Origin: JBCBDX01 sp039822005
GTDB lineage: Bacteria > Pseudomonadota > Alphaproteobacteria > Rhizobiales > Rhizobiaceae
Assembly: GCA_039822005.1 (NCBI GenBank)
Contig: JBCBMZ010000001.1
Span: 248,001 to 312,000 of the forward strand
Length of the DNA stretch: 64,000 bases
Direction of reading: 5' to 3'
The first letter of the stretch is position 1. Each line of letters opens with the position of its first letter. The position numbers and the translations under genes were made by a program. Below the pieces are notes generated by a model. The model was given only the letters and a program-made list of their open reading frames with translations, ran no database searches and was not told where the DNA came from. This document shows positions 9,150-18,074 of the stretch, one piece after another.

Positions 9150-9641
9150 TTATGCCAGGCAGGCGATATCCTCGTCCGACAGATTGGCGGGCACAACCGT
9201 GACCGGGATCGGGAAGGCCGCGCCGCGCCCGGCGACTGAAGAAACCAATGGGCCGGGTCCGTCTTTGGAAGGGCTGGCAGCCAAAACCATGATTGCGATT
9301 TCCTGATCGTCCTCGATCAGTTGGTGGATTTGCTCGACCGCCGTGCCTTCGCGTATCACTTCTTCGGGAACAGTATTGACGGTGTCACGTGCCAGTTCAG
9401 AGTATTTTGAAATACGGCGCTGCGCTTCCGCCATCGCCTCTTCGCGCATCACCTGTTCAACGCCGAGCCAATGCTGGAATTCGCTCGATTCGATAACATA
9501 AAGGAGCACGAGGCCGCCACCCGTACTGTCCGCGCGGCGGGCTGCATAAACGACAGCACGCTCGCATTCCGGCGTTTCATCGATAATAGCCAGGAATTTT
9601 CTGCGGTGCCCGTCGCGGGTCGAAAGGCGTTGTTTCACCAT
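9150..9641 (-). CDS. universal stress protein (UspA family)
   Basis: About 163 residues with a single Usp domain. It begins KFLAIIDETPECERAVVYAA and continues with VLLYVIES, VIREGTAVEQIHQLI and a C-terminal VLAASPSKDGPGPLVSS segment that corresponds to the G-2x-G-9x-G-S/T nucleotide loop, here in a modified form. Usp proteins bind ATP or act as non-nucleotide stress factors, and the role here is unknown. ATG 9641 is chosen over 9677 because homologues begin with a short basic stretch (VKQRLSTRDGHRRKF) before the first strand. It follows trpS by 55 bases on the same strand. Confidence 0.85.
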   Translation of the reverse strand: MVKQRLSTRDGHRRKFLAIIDETPECERAVVYAARRADSTGGGLVLLYVIESSEFQHWLGVEQVMREEAMAEAQRRISKYSELARDTVNTVPEEVIREGTAVEQIHQLIEDDQEIAIMVLAASPSKDGPGPLVSSVAGRGAAFPIPVTVVPANLSDEDIACLA

Positions 9642-9696
9642 GACGTCTTGTGTGGCATGTCGATGAGAGCGCTGCAAGCACTTGGATCAGCCAAGG

Positions 9697-10767
9697 TCAG
9701 TTGCTCAATCCGACAATATCGCGAACATCAGACATGGTCTTGCCCGCGATCGTCGCCGCCCGCTCGGCGCCGTTCTTCAAAACGCTGTCTATGTATCCAG
9801 GATCGGCCGATAGACGCCGCATCTCGGCTGCCACCGGACTTATCTTTTCAACGGCCATTTCTGCCAGCAAAGGTTTGAACTCGGAAAACGGCTTGCCACC
9901 GACTTCACCAATCACGGCAGCGATGTCCATGTCGGCCATGGCGGCGTAGATTCCCACCAGATTGGCGGCTTCTGGCCTGTTTTCCAAACCCTCCACGTCA
10001 CTCGGCAAGGGTTCCGGATCAGTTTTGGCCTTACGAATTTTCTTGGCGATATCGTCGGACGTGTCCGTTAAATTGATACGCGACATGTCGGAGGGGTCAG
10101 ATTTTGACATTTTCTTTGTGCCATCGCGCAAGCTCATGATCCGCGTTGCCGGCCCTTCGATAATCGGTTCTGTTAGCGGAAAATAGCCGGTCACCGTCTC
10201 CCGCCCCACTTCCATTTCAACGCCAATATCCAATTCGCCAATGCGCATGGAATAGTCATTGTTGAACTTTTGGGCGATGTCCCGTGTCAGCTCCAAATGC
10301 TGTTTTTGATCGTCACCGACAGGCACCTGGGTAGCGCGGTAAAGCAGAATATCAGCAGCCATGAGGGTGGGATAGGCAAACAGGCCGACCGACGCGTTCT
10401 CCCGGTCCTTTCCGGCCTTCTCCTTGAATTGTGTCATGCGGTTCAGCCAACCCATGCGGGCGATGCAATTGAAAACCCATGCCAATTCAGAGTGTTCCCG
10501 CACCCGGCTCTGGTTGAACACAATATGCTTTTCCGGGTCGATACCGCTCGCGATATAGGCCGCAGCCACACTGCGTGTCGCATCCTGCAAAACCAGAGGG
10601 TCTTGCGGCACCGTGATCGCATGCAGATCGACAACACAATAGATGCAGTCACGGCTATCTTGGAGCGCAACAAATTTTTTAATGGCGCCAAGGTAGTTGC
10701 CGAGGGTCAGATTGCCGGTGGGTTGAACCCCCGAAAAGACCCGGGGGTAGAATTGATTTTCGGACAT
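9697..10767 (-). CDS. trpS: tryptophan--tRNA ligase
   Basis: A 356-residue class I aminoacyl-tRNA synthetase that charges tRNA-Trp. The HIGH-type motif appears as PTGNLTLGN (residues 16-24) and the KMSKS motif as KKMSKSD near residue 217. The length is normal for bacterial TrpRS. The frame stays open upstream to 10998, but the residues before MSENQFYPRVFSG show no similarity and overlap murJ, so ATG 10767 is used. It is the fourth gene of the minus-strand run mutS-glnD-murJ-trpS, 55 bases after murJ. No Trp attenuator or T-box is visible in the gap. Confidence 0.95.
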   Translation of the reverse strand: MSENQFYPRVFSGVQPTGNLTLGNYLGAIKKFVALQDSRDCIYCVVDLHAITVPQDPLVLQDATRSVAAAYIASGIDPEKHIVFNQSRVREHSELAWVFNCIARMGWLNRMTQFKEKAGKDRENASVGLFAYPTLMAADILLYRATQVPVGDDQKQHLELTRDIAQKFNNDYSMRIGELDIGVEMEVGRETVTGYFPLTEPIIEGPATRIMSLRDGTKKMSKSDPSDMSRINLTDTSDDIAKKIRKAKTDPEPLPSDVEGLENRPEAANLVGIYAAMADMDIAAVIGEVGGKPFSEFKPLLAEMAVEKISPVAAEMRRLSADPGYIDSVLKNGAERAATIAGKTMSDVRDIVGLSN

Positions 10768-10822
10768 GGGAACTGCGATCTGTGAAGTGTCGGGCGGCTT
10801 ATGACAGGGGCCGCGGTTTGGT

Positions 10823-12391
10823 TCAAGGCGCTTGTCGGTTGCGGCGTAACGCAGTGCGCAACAATTTAGGATCGATACCTCCCAAGGCGATCGCCGCAAC
10901 AAGGTAGACAAATCCACCGCCCAAAACGGCACTGACCAATAGACCAAGACGTAAAAGAGGGCCACCATCGATGAACATCGCGGCGGTATAGTGATCATAG
11001 CCCATCAAGAACCCAGCCATAATGGCGGTGGACATGATGATCATGGCCAAGCGTCGCCATGTGACCGGCTCAACAGCAAAATCATTGCCCCGGTTCAGGG
11101 CCAGCGCGAGCAGGATCGCGTTCACCCATCCCGCCAGGCTAGTCGCCAGCGCAATGCCCACATGCCCGATATAAACAAACATGATCAAGCTGCCGACGGC
11201 GTTCACAATCAGCGAAATCAGGGAAAACCACATGGGGGTTTTCATGTCCTCGCGTGCGAAAAAGGCAGGCTGCAGGATTTTGATCAGGACGAAAGAAGGT
11301 AGCCCCACAGCAAACGCGGCCAATGCCGAAGCTGTGGCAACAGTTGTCTCCGGCACGAAAGCGCCCCGTTCATAAAGGACTGCGACAATTTGCGATGGGA
11401 TAATAAACAGAGCCGCTGCGGCGGGGATCGTCAGACCCATGCCGAACTCAAGGCTCTTGTTTTGAAGCGATCGAGCCTCGTTCATATCGCTGGCCGAGAG
11501 CGCGCGCGCCAGTTCAGGTAGTAACACCACACCAATAGCGATTCCGACAATGCCCAGTGGCAGCTGGTAAATGCGATCAGCAAAACTAAGCCATGAAATC
11601 GCATTGTCTTGCTGAGATGCTATGATCTGCCCGACAACAATATTGATTTGCACTATCCCACCGGTCAGCGCAGCTGGCGCCGCCAGAGCCAGCAGGCGCC
11701 GGACTTTGGGGGACATTTTCGGGCGGCGCGGACGAAAAGCAAAACCAACCTTTTTTAACCCGAAGATCAGTACCGACAGTTGCAAGACGCCGGAAACAAC
11801 GACAGCAACCGCAAGAGCCATCCCGGTTTCGCGAGCCGGTAGCTCCCACCATGCGCTTGCTGTCAATGCGGCAATCATGACGATGTTGAGCATCACCGGC
11901 GCAATGGCCGCGATAAAATAGGAGCGGAACGAATTGAGGATGCCCGACATCATCGCCACCACCGACATGGCTGCCAGGTAGGGGAACATGATCCGGGCCA
12001 ATTGTGATGTCAGGTCGAATTTGTCAGGCGTATCGGAAAAGCCGGGTGCTATAATCGTCGCCACGAGAAAAGGCATGAATGCCATGGCAGCGACGGTAAC
12101 TGCCAGCAGAACGAGCAGTAGCGCCGACACCACATCGCCTGCAAATTTCGCCGCCTCCTCCCGACCGTTTGTTTCCACCTCCTTTGCAAAAAGGGGAACA
12201 AAAGCCGCGTTAAACGCACCTTCTGCAAAGAGACGCCGGAACAGGTTGGGAAAACGAAAAGCGGCATAGAACGCATCGGCAACCGGTCCAGCCCCCAAGA
12301 TCGCCGCTATCATGGCCTCCCGTACAAAACCAAGCACACGGCTTGCTGACGTTGCTGCACCGACGCTTGCAAATTTCGCAAACAGGCTCAT
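10823..12391 (-). CDS. murJ: lipid II flippase MurJ (MviN)
   Basis: A 522-residue polytopic membrane protein of the MOP exporter superfamily, with about 14 hydrophobic spans by eye. It starts MSLFAKFASVGAATSASRVLGFVREAM and contains the conserved ADAFYAAFRFPNLFRRLFAEG segment, hallmarks of MurJ. It flips lipid II to the periplasmic face for peptidoglycan synthesis. The ATG at 12391 overlaps the glnD stop by 4 bases (ATGA), so it is translated from the mutS-glnD transcript. The glnD-mviN pairing is a classic Rhizobiales arrangement. Confidence 0.95.
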   Translation of the reverse strand: MSLFAKFASVGAATSASRVLGFVREAMIAAILGAGPVADAFYAAFRFPNLFRRLFAEGAFNAAFVPLFAKEVETNGREEAAKFAGDVVSALLLVLLAVTVAAMAFMPFLVATIIAPGFSDTPDKFDLTSQLARIMFPYLAAMSVVAMMSGILNSFRSYFIAAIAPVMLNIVMIAALTASAWWELPARETGMALAVAVVVSGVLQLSVLIFGLKKVGFAFRPRRPKMSPKVRRLLALAAPAALTGGIVQINIVVGQIIASQQDNAISWLSFADRIYQLPLGIVGIAIGVVLLPELARALSASDMNEARSLQNKSLEFGMGLTIPAAAALFIIPSQIVAVLYERGAFVPETTVATASALAAFAVGLPSFVLIKILQPAFFAREDMKTPMWFSLISLIVNAVGSLIMFVYIGHVGIALATSLAGWVNAILLALALNRGNDFAVEPVTWRRLAMIIMSTAIMAGFLMGYDHYTAAMFIDGGPLLRLGLLVSAVLGGGFVYLVAAIALGGIDPKLLRTALRRNRQAP

Positions 12392-15183
12392 GCCGCCCTG
12401 CCGCTGCGATCGCTTCGTGCTTCCATCAGCCGCAAGAGAGCGCTGCGGATACGTGCTTGGCGACCGGGATCGACAATTTTCTGGCCAACAAGATCTGTCA
12501 CATAAAAACTGTCGATAATTCTCTCACCAAAAGTCATTACGTGAGCAGAGCGGATATCAAGCTGGAGACCCGCAATCAACTCGGTCAGTTGTGACAGGAG
12601 CCCGGGCCTATCCAGTCCTTCTACCTCCAGTACCGTGAACATATTGGAAAGTGAGTTGTCGATAGCAACCTTTGGCGCGACCCGGAACGTTTTAGGCAGT
12701 TTCTTTAATTGATGTGGGCGACTGAGAAGGGTGGGCGTGTCCAGCTTGCCGAGCAGCATGTCCTCAATGTTTTTTCCGATGGACCGAGCGCGTCGCAATT
12801 CATCATCGTCATCTTTGAAAGCCCGGTGAAGCTGGATGATGTCAAGGGCGCGTCCATCGGATGTGGTGAAAATCTGAGCCCCATCAATTTCGGCCCCTGA
12901 TCCCGAACAGGCGGCCGCGACGACTGAAAGTAATCGCGGATGATCCTGGGCCAGTACCACAATCTCTGTGACTGCCTGGAAGGAGTTGGTGTTCACCATG
13001 GTTGCCAGTGGCACACCTTCCTCGTTGGCATCTTTTATGAACTCGGCGTGGCGCAGCTGATCTTCAAGTGAGACTGATAGAAGATAGTTGTCATAGTGAA
13101 GCGCACCGTAGCGAACGGCCTCGTCGCCCGGCCAGTGCGCCAGATGGGACACCAGTTTTTCTCGCAGATTGCGCGCGCGTTCGCTGCGGCTCGAGGGGGA
13201 GAAGCCACCGGTCAGTGCAAGCTCCGCCTCCGAATAAAGGGTCCGCAAAAGCTGTCCCTTCCACCCGTTCCAAACGCCGGGGCCGACCGCGCGAATATCG
13301 CATACGGTCAGGATGAGAAGCAGCTTTAGCCGGCGGGTTGATTGCACAACGCCGATAAAGTCTTCGATGGTTTTGCGATCAGACAGATCGCGGCTTTGCG
13401 CAATCATACTCATCGTCAAATGCTCTTGAACAAGCCACGCCACTATCTCAACCTGATCGGGATTAAGGCCGAGCCGTGGACAAAGGCGCCTAGCGACCGC
13501 AGCCCCCGCGGTTGAATGGTCCTGCGGCCTGCCTTTGGCGATGTCATGCAGAAGCAGCGCCACATAGAGAACCTGCCGGTCCTGATCAGACAAGTCAGGG
13601 ACCAGTTCAGCTGCCAACGGATGTTCCTCTTTCAGCACGCCGGATTCGATCTTGGCGAGCGTGCCAACGGTTTGGATGAGATGCTCGTCCACCGTATAAG
13701 AATGATACATGTTGAACTGCATCATCGCGACAATTTTGCTGAAATCAGGAATAAACCGACCAAGCACGCCAACCTCGTTCATGCGCCTCAGATTGATCTC
13801 CGGATCATTGCGCGATGTTAGAAGGCTGAGAAAAAGCCGGTTGGCATTGACGTCTTTGCGGACAGTTTTGTCGATGCGTTTGAGCGAGGCTCGCGCCAGC
13901 TTGAGCGCATGTGGATGATATTCCAGTCCGAAACGCTCGGCGATGTTGAACATCCGGATCAGATTGACCGGATCTTTGTCGAAGACATCATCGTCCACCA
14001 CATTGATCCGCTGGCGGTCGGCCACGAAATCCTTGATACCGCGAAGCGTTGTCTTGCTGCCGCCGGAAAAAGGCAGCGCTGCCAAAAGACTTGAGAGCAT
14101 CGGTGCCTGCTTGATTTCCTGATCTTCAAGGACGGCTGAAAAAATACGCGTCAGATCGCCCACATCTTTGGTGACGAGGAAGTAGTGCTTCATGAAGCGT
14201 TCCACGTCCTGCAGATTGTTGTGGCTTTGGTAGCTGAGACGCCGTGCGAGCGCACGTTGTAGATCAAACGCAAGCCGCTCTTCCGCTTTGCCTGTTTCAA
14301 AATGTAAATGACATCTAACGGTCCAGAGAAAGTCTTCCGACTTCACAAAAAGGCGCAGCTCATCCTTGGCCAGAACGCCAACTTTGACCAAATCCTCGCG
14401 GTTGCGGAGCTGGTAGGTGTATTTTGCGATCCAGAAAAGCGTATGAAGGTCCCTCAGACCGCCTTTCCCCTCCTTTACATTAGGCTGCAAGACATAGCGG
14501 GCTTCACCCATTCGCCTGTGGCGCAGGTCACGCTCGTCCATCTTTGCCTGAATGTATTGAGCGGCAGTGCCGCGCACGACATCGCGTTGAAATCGCTCCA
14601 TGAGGGTTTCATAAAGTGCATCGTCGCCGGTCAGATGGCGCGCTTCGAGAATAGACGTGCAAATGGTGGGGTCTGTTTTGGATAGCTTGATGCACTCATC
14701 CACCGTGCGGGTCGCATGACCCACCTTCTGCCCAAGATCCCACAAAATGTAGAGAATGTATTCTGTAACCTGCTCACTAAGCGGCGTTTTTTTGTACGGC
14801 AGGAGAAAAAGCAGATCAATGTCCGAACCAGGTGCCAGCGTGCCCCGACCGTAGCCGCCAAGTGCCACCAGCGTGAGCTTTTCCCCCTTGGATAAATTGC
14901 TTGCCTTGAAAACTTCGCGGAGGGCAAATTGATAAACGCTTTGGATGATCACATCTTGCAGGTCGGATATCCGTTGGGCACACTTCACGCCTTTGCCATC
15001 TGATAAAAGCAGGCGTTCAGCTTCCGCGCGGCCATGAAGAAGTGTGTCTTTGAGAACGGAAAGAACCTGAGCGCGCGCTTCGAAAGAAGAGGCATCGCCG
15101 TGACTTTCTGCGATCTCCGCAAGTTGCTTCTGCAGGAAATCGGGATTCACAAGCCGTCCTTTTTTGGCGGCGATAACGGTCAT
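12388..15183 (-). CDS. glnD: [protein-PII] uridylyltransferase/uridylyl-removing enzyme
   Basis: A 931-residue bifunctional nitrogen sensor that adds UMP to and removes it from PII proteins according to glutamine level. The nucleotidyltransferase domain has GGYGRGTLAPGSDID at residues 109-123 (G-G...D-x-D). The HD hydrolase domain has LLHDIAKG near residue 540. Two ACT domains close the protein (near 730-800 and 840-925, VLEVEGLDRPGLLSQLTELI), and they sense glutamine. ATG 15183 overlaps the mutS stop (TGATG); a GTG one codon earlier is also in frame. It works upstream of NtrB/NtrC and, with rpoN and ptsN in this window, belongs to the nitrogen-control network. Confidence 0.95.
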   Translation of the reverse strand: MTVIAAKKGRLVNPDFLQKQLAEIAESHGDASSFEARAQVLSVLKDTLLHGRAEAERLLLSDGKGVKCAQRISDLQDVIIQSVYQFALREVFKASNLSKGEKLTLVALGGYGRGTLAPGSDIDLLFLLPYKKTPLSEQVTEYILYILWDLGQKVGHATRTVDECIKLSKTDPTICTSILEARHLTGDDALYETLMERFQRDVVRGTAAQYIQAKMDERDLRHRRMGEARYVLQPNVKEGKGGLRDLHTLFWIAKYTYQLRNREDLVKVGVLAKDELRLFVKSEDFLWTVRCHLHFETGKAEERLAFDLQRALARRLSYQSHNNLQDVERFMKHYFLVTKDVGDLTRIFSAVLEDQEIKQAPMLSSLLAALPFSGGSKTTLRGIKDFVADRQRINVVDDDVFDKDPVNLIRMFNIAERFGLEYHPHALKLARASLKRIDKTVRKDVNANRLFLSLLTSRNDPEINLRRMNEVGVLGRFIPDFSKIVAMMQFNMYHSYTVDEHLIQTVGTLAKIESGVLKEEHPLAAELVPDLSDQDRQVLYVALLLHDIAKGRPQDHSTAGAAVARRLCPRLGLNPDQVEIVAWLVQEHLTMSMIAQSRDLSDRKTIEDFIGVVQSTRRLKLLLILTVCDIRAVGPGVWNGWKGQLLRTLYSEAELALTGGFSPSSRSERARNLREKLVSHLAHWPGDEAVRYGALHYDNYLLSVSLEDQLRHAEFIKDANEEGVPLATMVNTNSFQAVTEIVVLAQDHPRLLSVVAAACSGSGAEIDGAQIFTTSDGRALDIIQLHRAFKDDDDELRRARSIGKNIEDMLLGKLDTPTLLSRPHQLKKLPKTFRVAPKVAIDNSLSNMFTVLEVEGLDRPGLLSQLTELIAGLQLDIRSAHVMTFGERIIDSFYVTDLVGQKIVDPGRQARIRSALLRLMEARSDRSGRAA

Positions 15184-17948
15184 CACAGCCTCTCCGTCTT
15201 GTTGGTCAAAAGTCCCTTTAGGCGATAAAGTTCCTCCAACGCTTCGCGTGGAGACAAATCATCGGGCACCAGCTTTGAAACGGCATCGGCGAGTGCGGAT
15301 TGCGGGCCATCGCGTTTGGCTTCGGAAACCGGTGGGGCAATCGAAAAGAGCGGCAAGTCATCGATCAGCGTGTCAATCTTGTTGCCACTGCCCTGCTGCT
15401 CCAATTGTGCCAGGACGTCTTTGGCCCGCGCTACGACCGCATGCGGTAGCCCGGCCAACTTTGCCACCTGAAGCCCATAGGAACGGTCAGCCGATCCATC
15501 CGCAATGGTGTGCAGGAAAACCACATCACCATCATGTTCTTTTACTTGGATGGTAACGTTGCGCATGTTTTCAAGCTTGGACGACAGCGATGTCAACTCA
15601 TGAAAATGGGTCGCAAAAAGAGTGCGGCATTTGTTTTCGCCATGCAGATATTCCACCGTCGCCCACGCAATCGCCAAACCGTCATAGGTCGCCGTGCCGC
15701 GCCCGATTTCGTCCAAAATAACCAGAGACCGATCTGTTGCCTGATTGAGGATCGCGGAAGTCTCCACCATTTCAACCATAAAGGTGGAACGCCCCTGTGC
15801 CAAATCATCAGACGCGCCGACGCGGCTGAATAGCTTATCCACGACACCGATTTGCGCCGCGCCTGCCGGGACGAACGAACCCGTCTGGGCCATGATCGCA
15901 ATTAGCGCGTTTTGGCGCAGGAACGTCGATTTGCCACCCATATTGGGGCCAGTAAGCAGCCAGAGCTTGCCGCGTTCCATGCCGTCGCTGGGTGAAAGAT
16001 CGCAATCATTGGCTACAAAGGGCGCCGCTGCACGCCTGCGCATCACCTGCTCAACGACCGGGTGCCTACCGCCGGTAATCTTGAATTGCCGCTCGCTGCA
16101 AATGATCGGGCGGCAATAGCCTTGTTCTTGCGCCAAAGATGCAAAACCCGCGGAAACATCAATGACGGCCAGCGCATGCGCGACTGTTCGAATATTGTCG
16201 GCTTGATCAACGATTGCGATGCGTGTTTTTTCAAAAACATCGAGCTCGATGGCCAGCGCTTGTCCGGCTGCATCGGCGATCCGGCTCTCCAGACCGGCAA
16301 GTTCAGTCGTTGTGAACCGCATGGCGTTAGCCAATGTCTGGCGATGGATGAAGAGTGCTTTAGCCTCGTCGCCCTCGGTCAAAGCCGCCGCGTTCTGCGC
16401 CGTCACCTCGATAAAATAACCCAGCACGTTATTGTGCTTGATCTTTAGCGATTTGACCCCGGTGTGATGCGCATAGTTGGTTTGCAGGCCGGCAATCACC
16501 TTGCGCGATTCATCGCGCAGCGCGCGCAACTCATCCAGCTGTTCTTCAAAGCCCCGCCTTACAAAACCGCCATCGCGGGCCAGCAACGGTAGTTCTTCCG
16601 CCAGCGTTTGTGACAACTGTTCGAGCAAAGGGCCCGGCAGCCGCTGATCCAAGATGTCCAAAGCTTTCGTCAACTCGCCTTCAACGGTCGAACCTGACAG
16701 ATCACGGTAGAGCTGAGAGGCGGCCTCAATGCCATTTTGGATGGCTTGCATATCGCGCGGCCCGCCCCGGTTAAGCGCCAGACGAGAAAGCGCACGCGGC
16801 ATGTCAGGGGTGGCTTTAAGGCGAGCCTTTAGCCTGTCGATCAATTCGCCGTTGGCCAATAGCCATGAAACCGCATTGAGGCGCTCGTCCACGGTGGCAA
16901 CATCGGTCGAAGGTGCGCGCAGCCGCTCCAACAAGAGCCGCGCGCCGCCCGCTGAAGCGGTGCGGTCAATCACCTTGTAGAGGCTACCGTCTCGTTTACC
17001 GCTTAGCGTGCGTTCCAGTTCCAGATTGTTGCGCGTAGCGCCATCAATAAAAAGCGTGCTGGCTTCCGTATCGCGCTGCGGGACTTGTAGGCTGGGACGC
17101 TCGGCAATCTGTGTACGCTCAATATAGGCTGCAACGCCGGCTGCAGCCGACAATTCGGCGCGCGAATATTCGCCAAAGCTGTCCATGGTCGCAACGTCAT
17201 AGAGCGAAGCAAGCCGCCGCGGTGCTTGGCTTGAATCAAACAGCGTGGCGGGTAGTGGATGAACCATCAACCCAAAACTGTCCCAAACCGCGCGCAATTT
17301 TGGATCATCAAAAAGGGTTTGCGCGCAAATGATCTCCCGTGGCGCGATGCGCAATAGGTCGGACACAAGCCGTTCTTGCTGGCTGCCAAAGAGTCGGAAA
17401 GCACCTGAGGTGATGTCCACCGCGGCGATGGCAATTTCCCCATCGGCTTTTGCACGTGCCACACAGGCGAGCCAGGCCGTATCGCTCGGATCAAGGAGCT
17501 TTTCTTCAGTAATGGTCGCAGGTGTTACCAAACGCGTCACATCGCGTCTGACCACCGCTTTCGAACCGCGTTTTTTCGCTTCCGCCGGATCTTCAAGCTG
17601 TTCACAAACAGCAACCCGAAAACCGAGCGCAATGAGTTTTTGCAAATAATCATCGGCGGCATGGACAGGGACACCGCACATGGCAATGTCCTGGCCCGCA
17701 TGTTTGCCACGTTTGGTCAGCGTGATACCGAGCGCCCGCGATGCTTCCTCGGCATCTGAGAAGAACAATTCATAGAAATCGCCCATCCGGTAAAACAAGA
17801 GCGAATCCGGATTGGCAGCCTTGATTTCCAGAAACTGCGCCATCGCCGGGGTAGCACCGTCGGCAGATGGCAGCGCTACGCGCGGCGCTTCCTGGCGGGA
17901 ACTTGCCTGAAAAGGTGCCTGATCACGGGTTTGACCTTGTAAATCCAT
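15183..17948 (-). CDS. mutS: DNA mismatch repair protein MutS
   Basis: A 921-residue mismatch sensor. The mismatch-reading domain I motif is GDFYELF (from residue 56; Phe and Glu are the DNA-contacting residues). The core and clamp domains follow. The ATPase has Walker A GPNMGGKST near residue 665, VILDEIGRGT as Walker B, and THFHELT. The C-terminal dimerisation tail is short. ATG 17948 is preferred to an upstream in-frame TTG because GAGGAA precedes it and the leader sequence is not conserved. It is the first gene of the minus-strand operon with glnD and murJ and is divergent from maeB. Confidence 0.96.
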   Translation of the reverse strand: MDLQGQTRDQAPFQASSRQEAPRVALPSADGATPAMAQFLEIKAANPDSLLFYRMGDFYELFFSDAEEASRALGITLTKRGKHAGQDIAMCGVPVHAADDYLQKLIALGFRVAVCEQLEDPAEAKKRGSKAVVRRDVTRLVTPATITEEKLLDPSDTAWLACVARAKADGEIAIAAVDITSGAFRLFGSQQERLVSDLLRIAPREIICAQTLFDDPKLRAVWDSFGLMVHPLPATLFDSSQAPRRLASLYDVATMDSFGEYSRAELSAAAGVAAYIERTQIAERPSLQVPQRDTEASTLFIDGATRNNLELERTLSGKRDGSLYKVIDRTASAGGARLLLERLRAPSTDVATVDERLNAVSWLLANGELIDRLKARLKATPDMPRALSRLALNRGGPRDMQAIQNGIEAASQLYRDLSGSTVEGELTKALDILDQRLPGPLLEQLSQTLAEELPLLARDGGFVRRGFEEQLDELRALRDESRKVIAGLQTNYAHHTGVKSLKIKHNNVLGYFIEVTAQNAAALTEGDEAKALFIHRQTLANAMRFTTTELAGLESRIADAAGQALAIELDVFEKTRIAIVDQADNIRTVAHALAVIDVSAGFASLAQEQGYCRPIICSERQFKITGGRHPVVEQVMRRRAAAPFVANDCDLSPSDGMERGKLWLLTGPNMGGKSTFLRQNALIAIMAQTGSFVPAGAAQIGVVDKLFSRVGASDDLAQGRSTFMVEMVETSAILNQATDRSLVILDEIGRGTATYDGLAIAWATVEYLHGENKCRTLFATHFHELTSLSSKLENMRNVTIQVKEHDGDVVFLHTIADGSADRSYGLQVAKLAGLPHAVVARAKDVLAQLEQQGSGNKIDTLIDDLPLFSIAPPVSEAKRDGPQSALADAVSKLVPDDLSPREALEELYRLKGLLTNKTERL

Positions 17949-18074
17949 TCTTGGAACGATTTCCTCGGCAAAAAACAAACAAGGGCGATGTGATTTACAC
18001 CCAACGTATTAGCGCATTACAACGCCAGCGCCGAACGAAGCAAATAAACACGGCGAATGTGGAGGAACGTCCCC

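Noticed and set aside
18040..18053. 14-base repeat GCAAATAAACACGG also found at 52255-52268, both in 5' leaders (maeB and lnt)
   Set aside because: In 64 kb several exact 14-mers are expected to recur by chance, and the flanks differ.
17949..18074. Promoters for the divergent mutS and maeB genes
   Set aside because: Several partial -35/-10 matches exist on both strands, but none has two good boxes at 16-18 bases, so none is reported.
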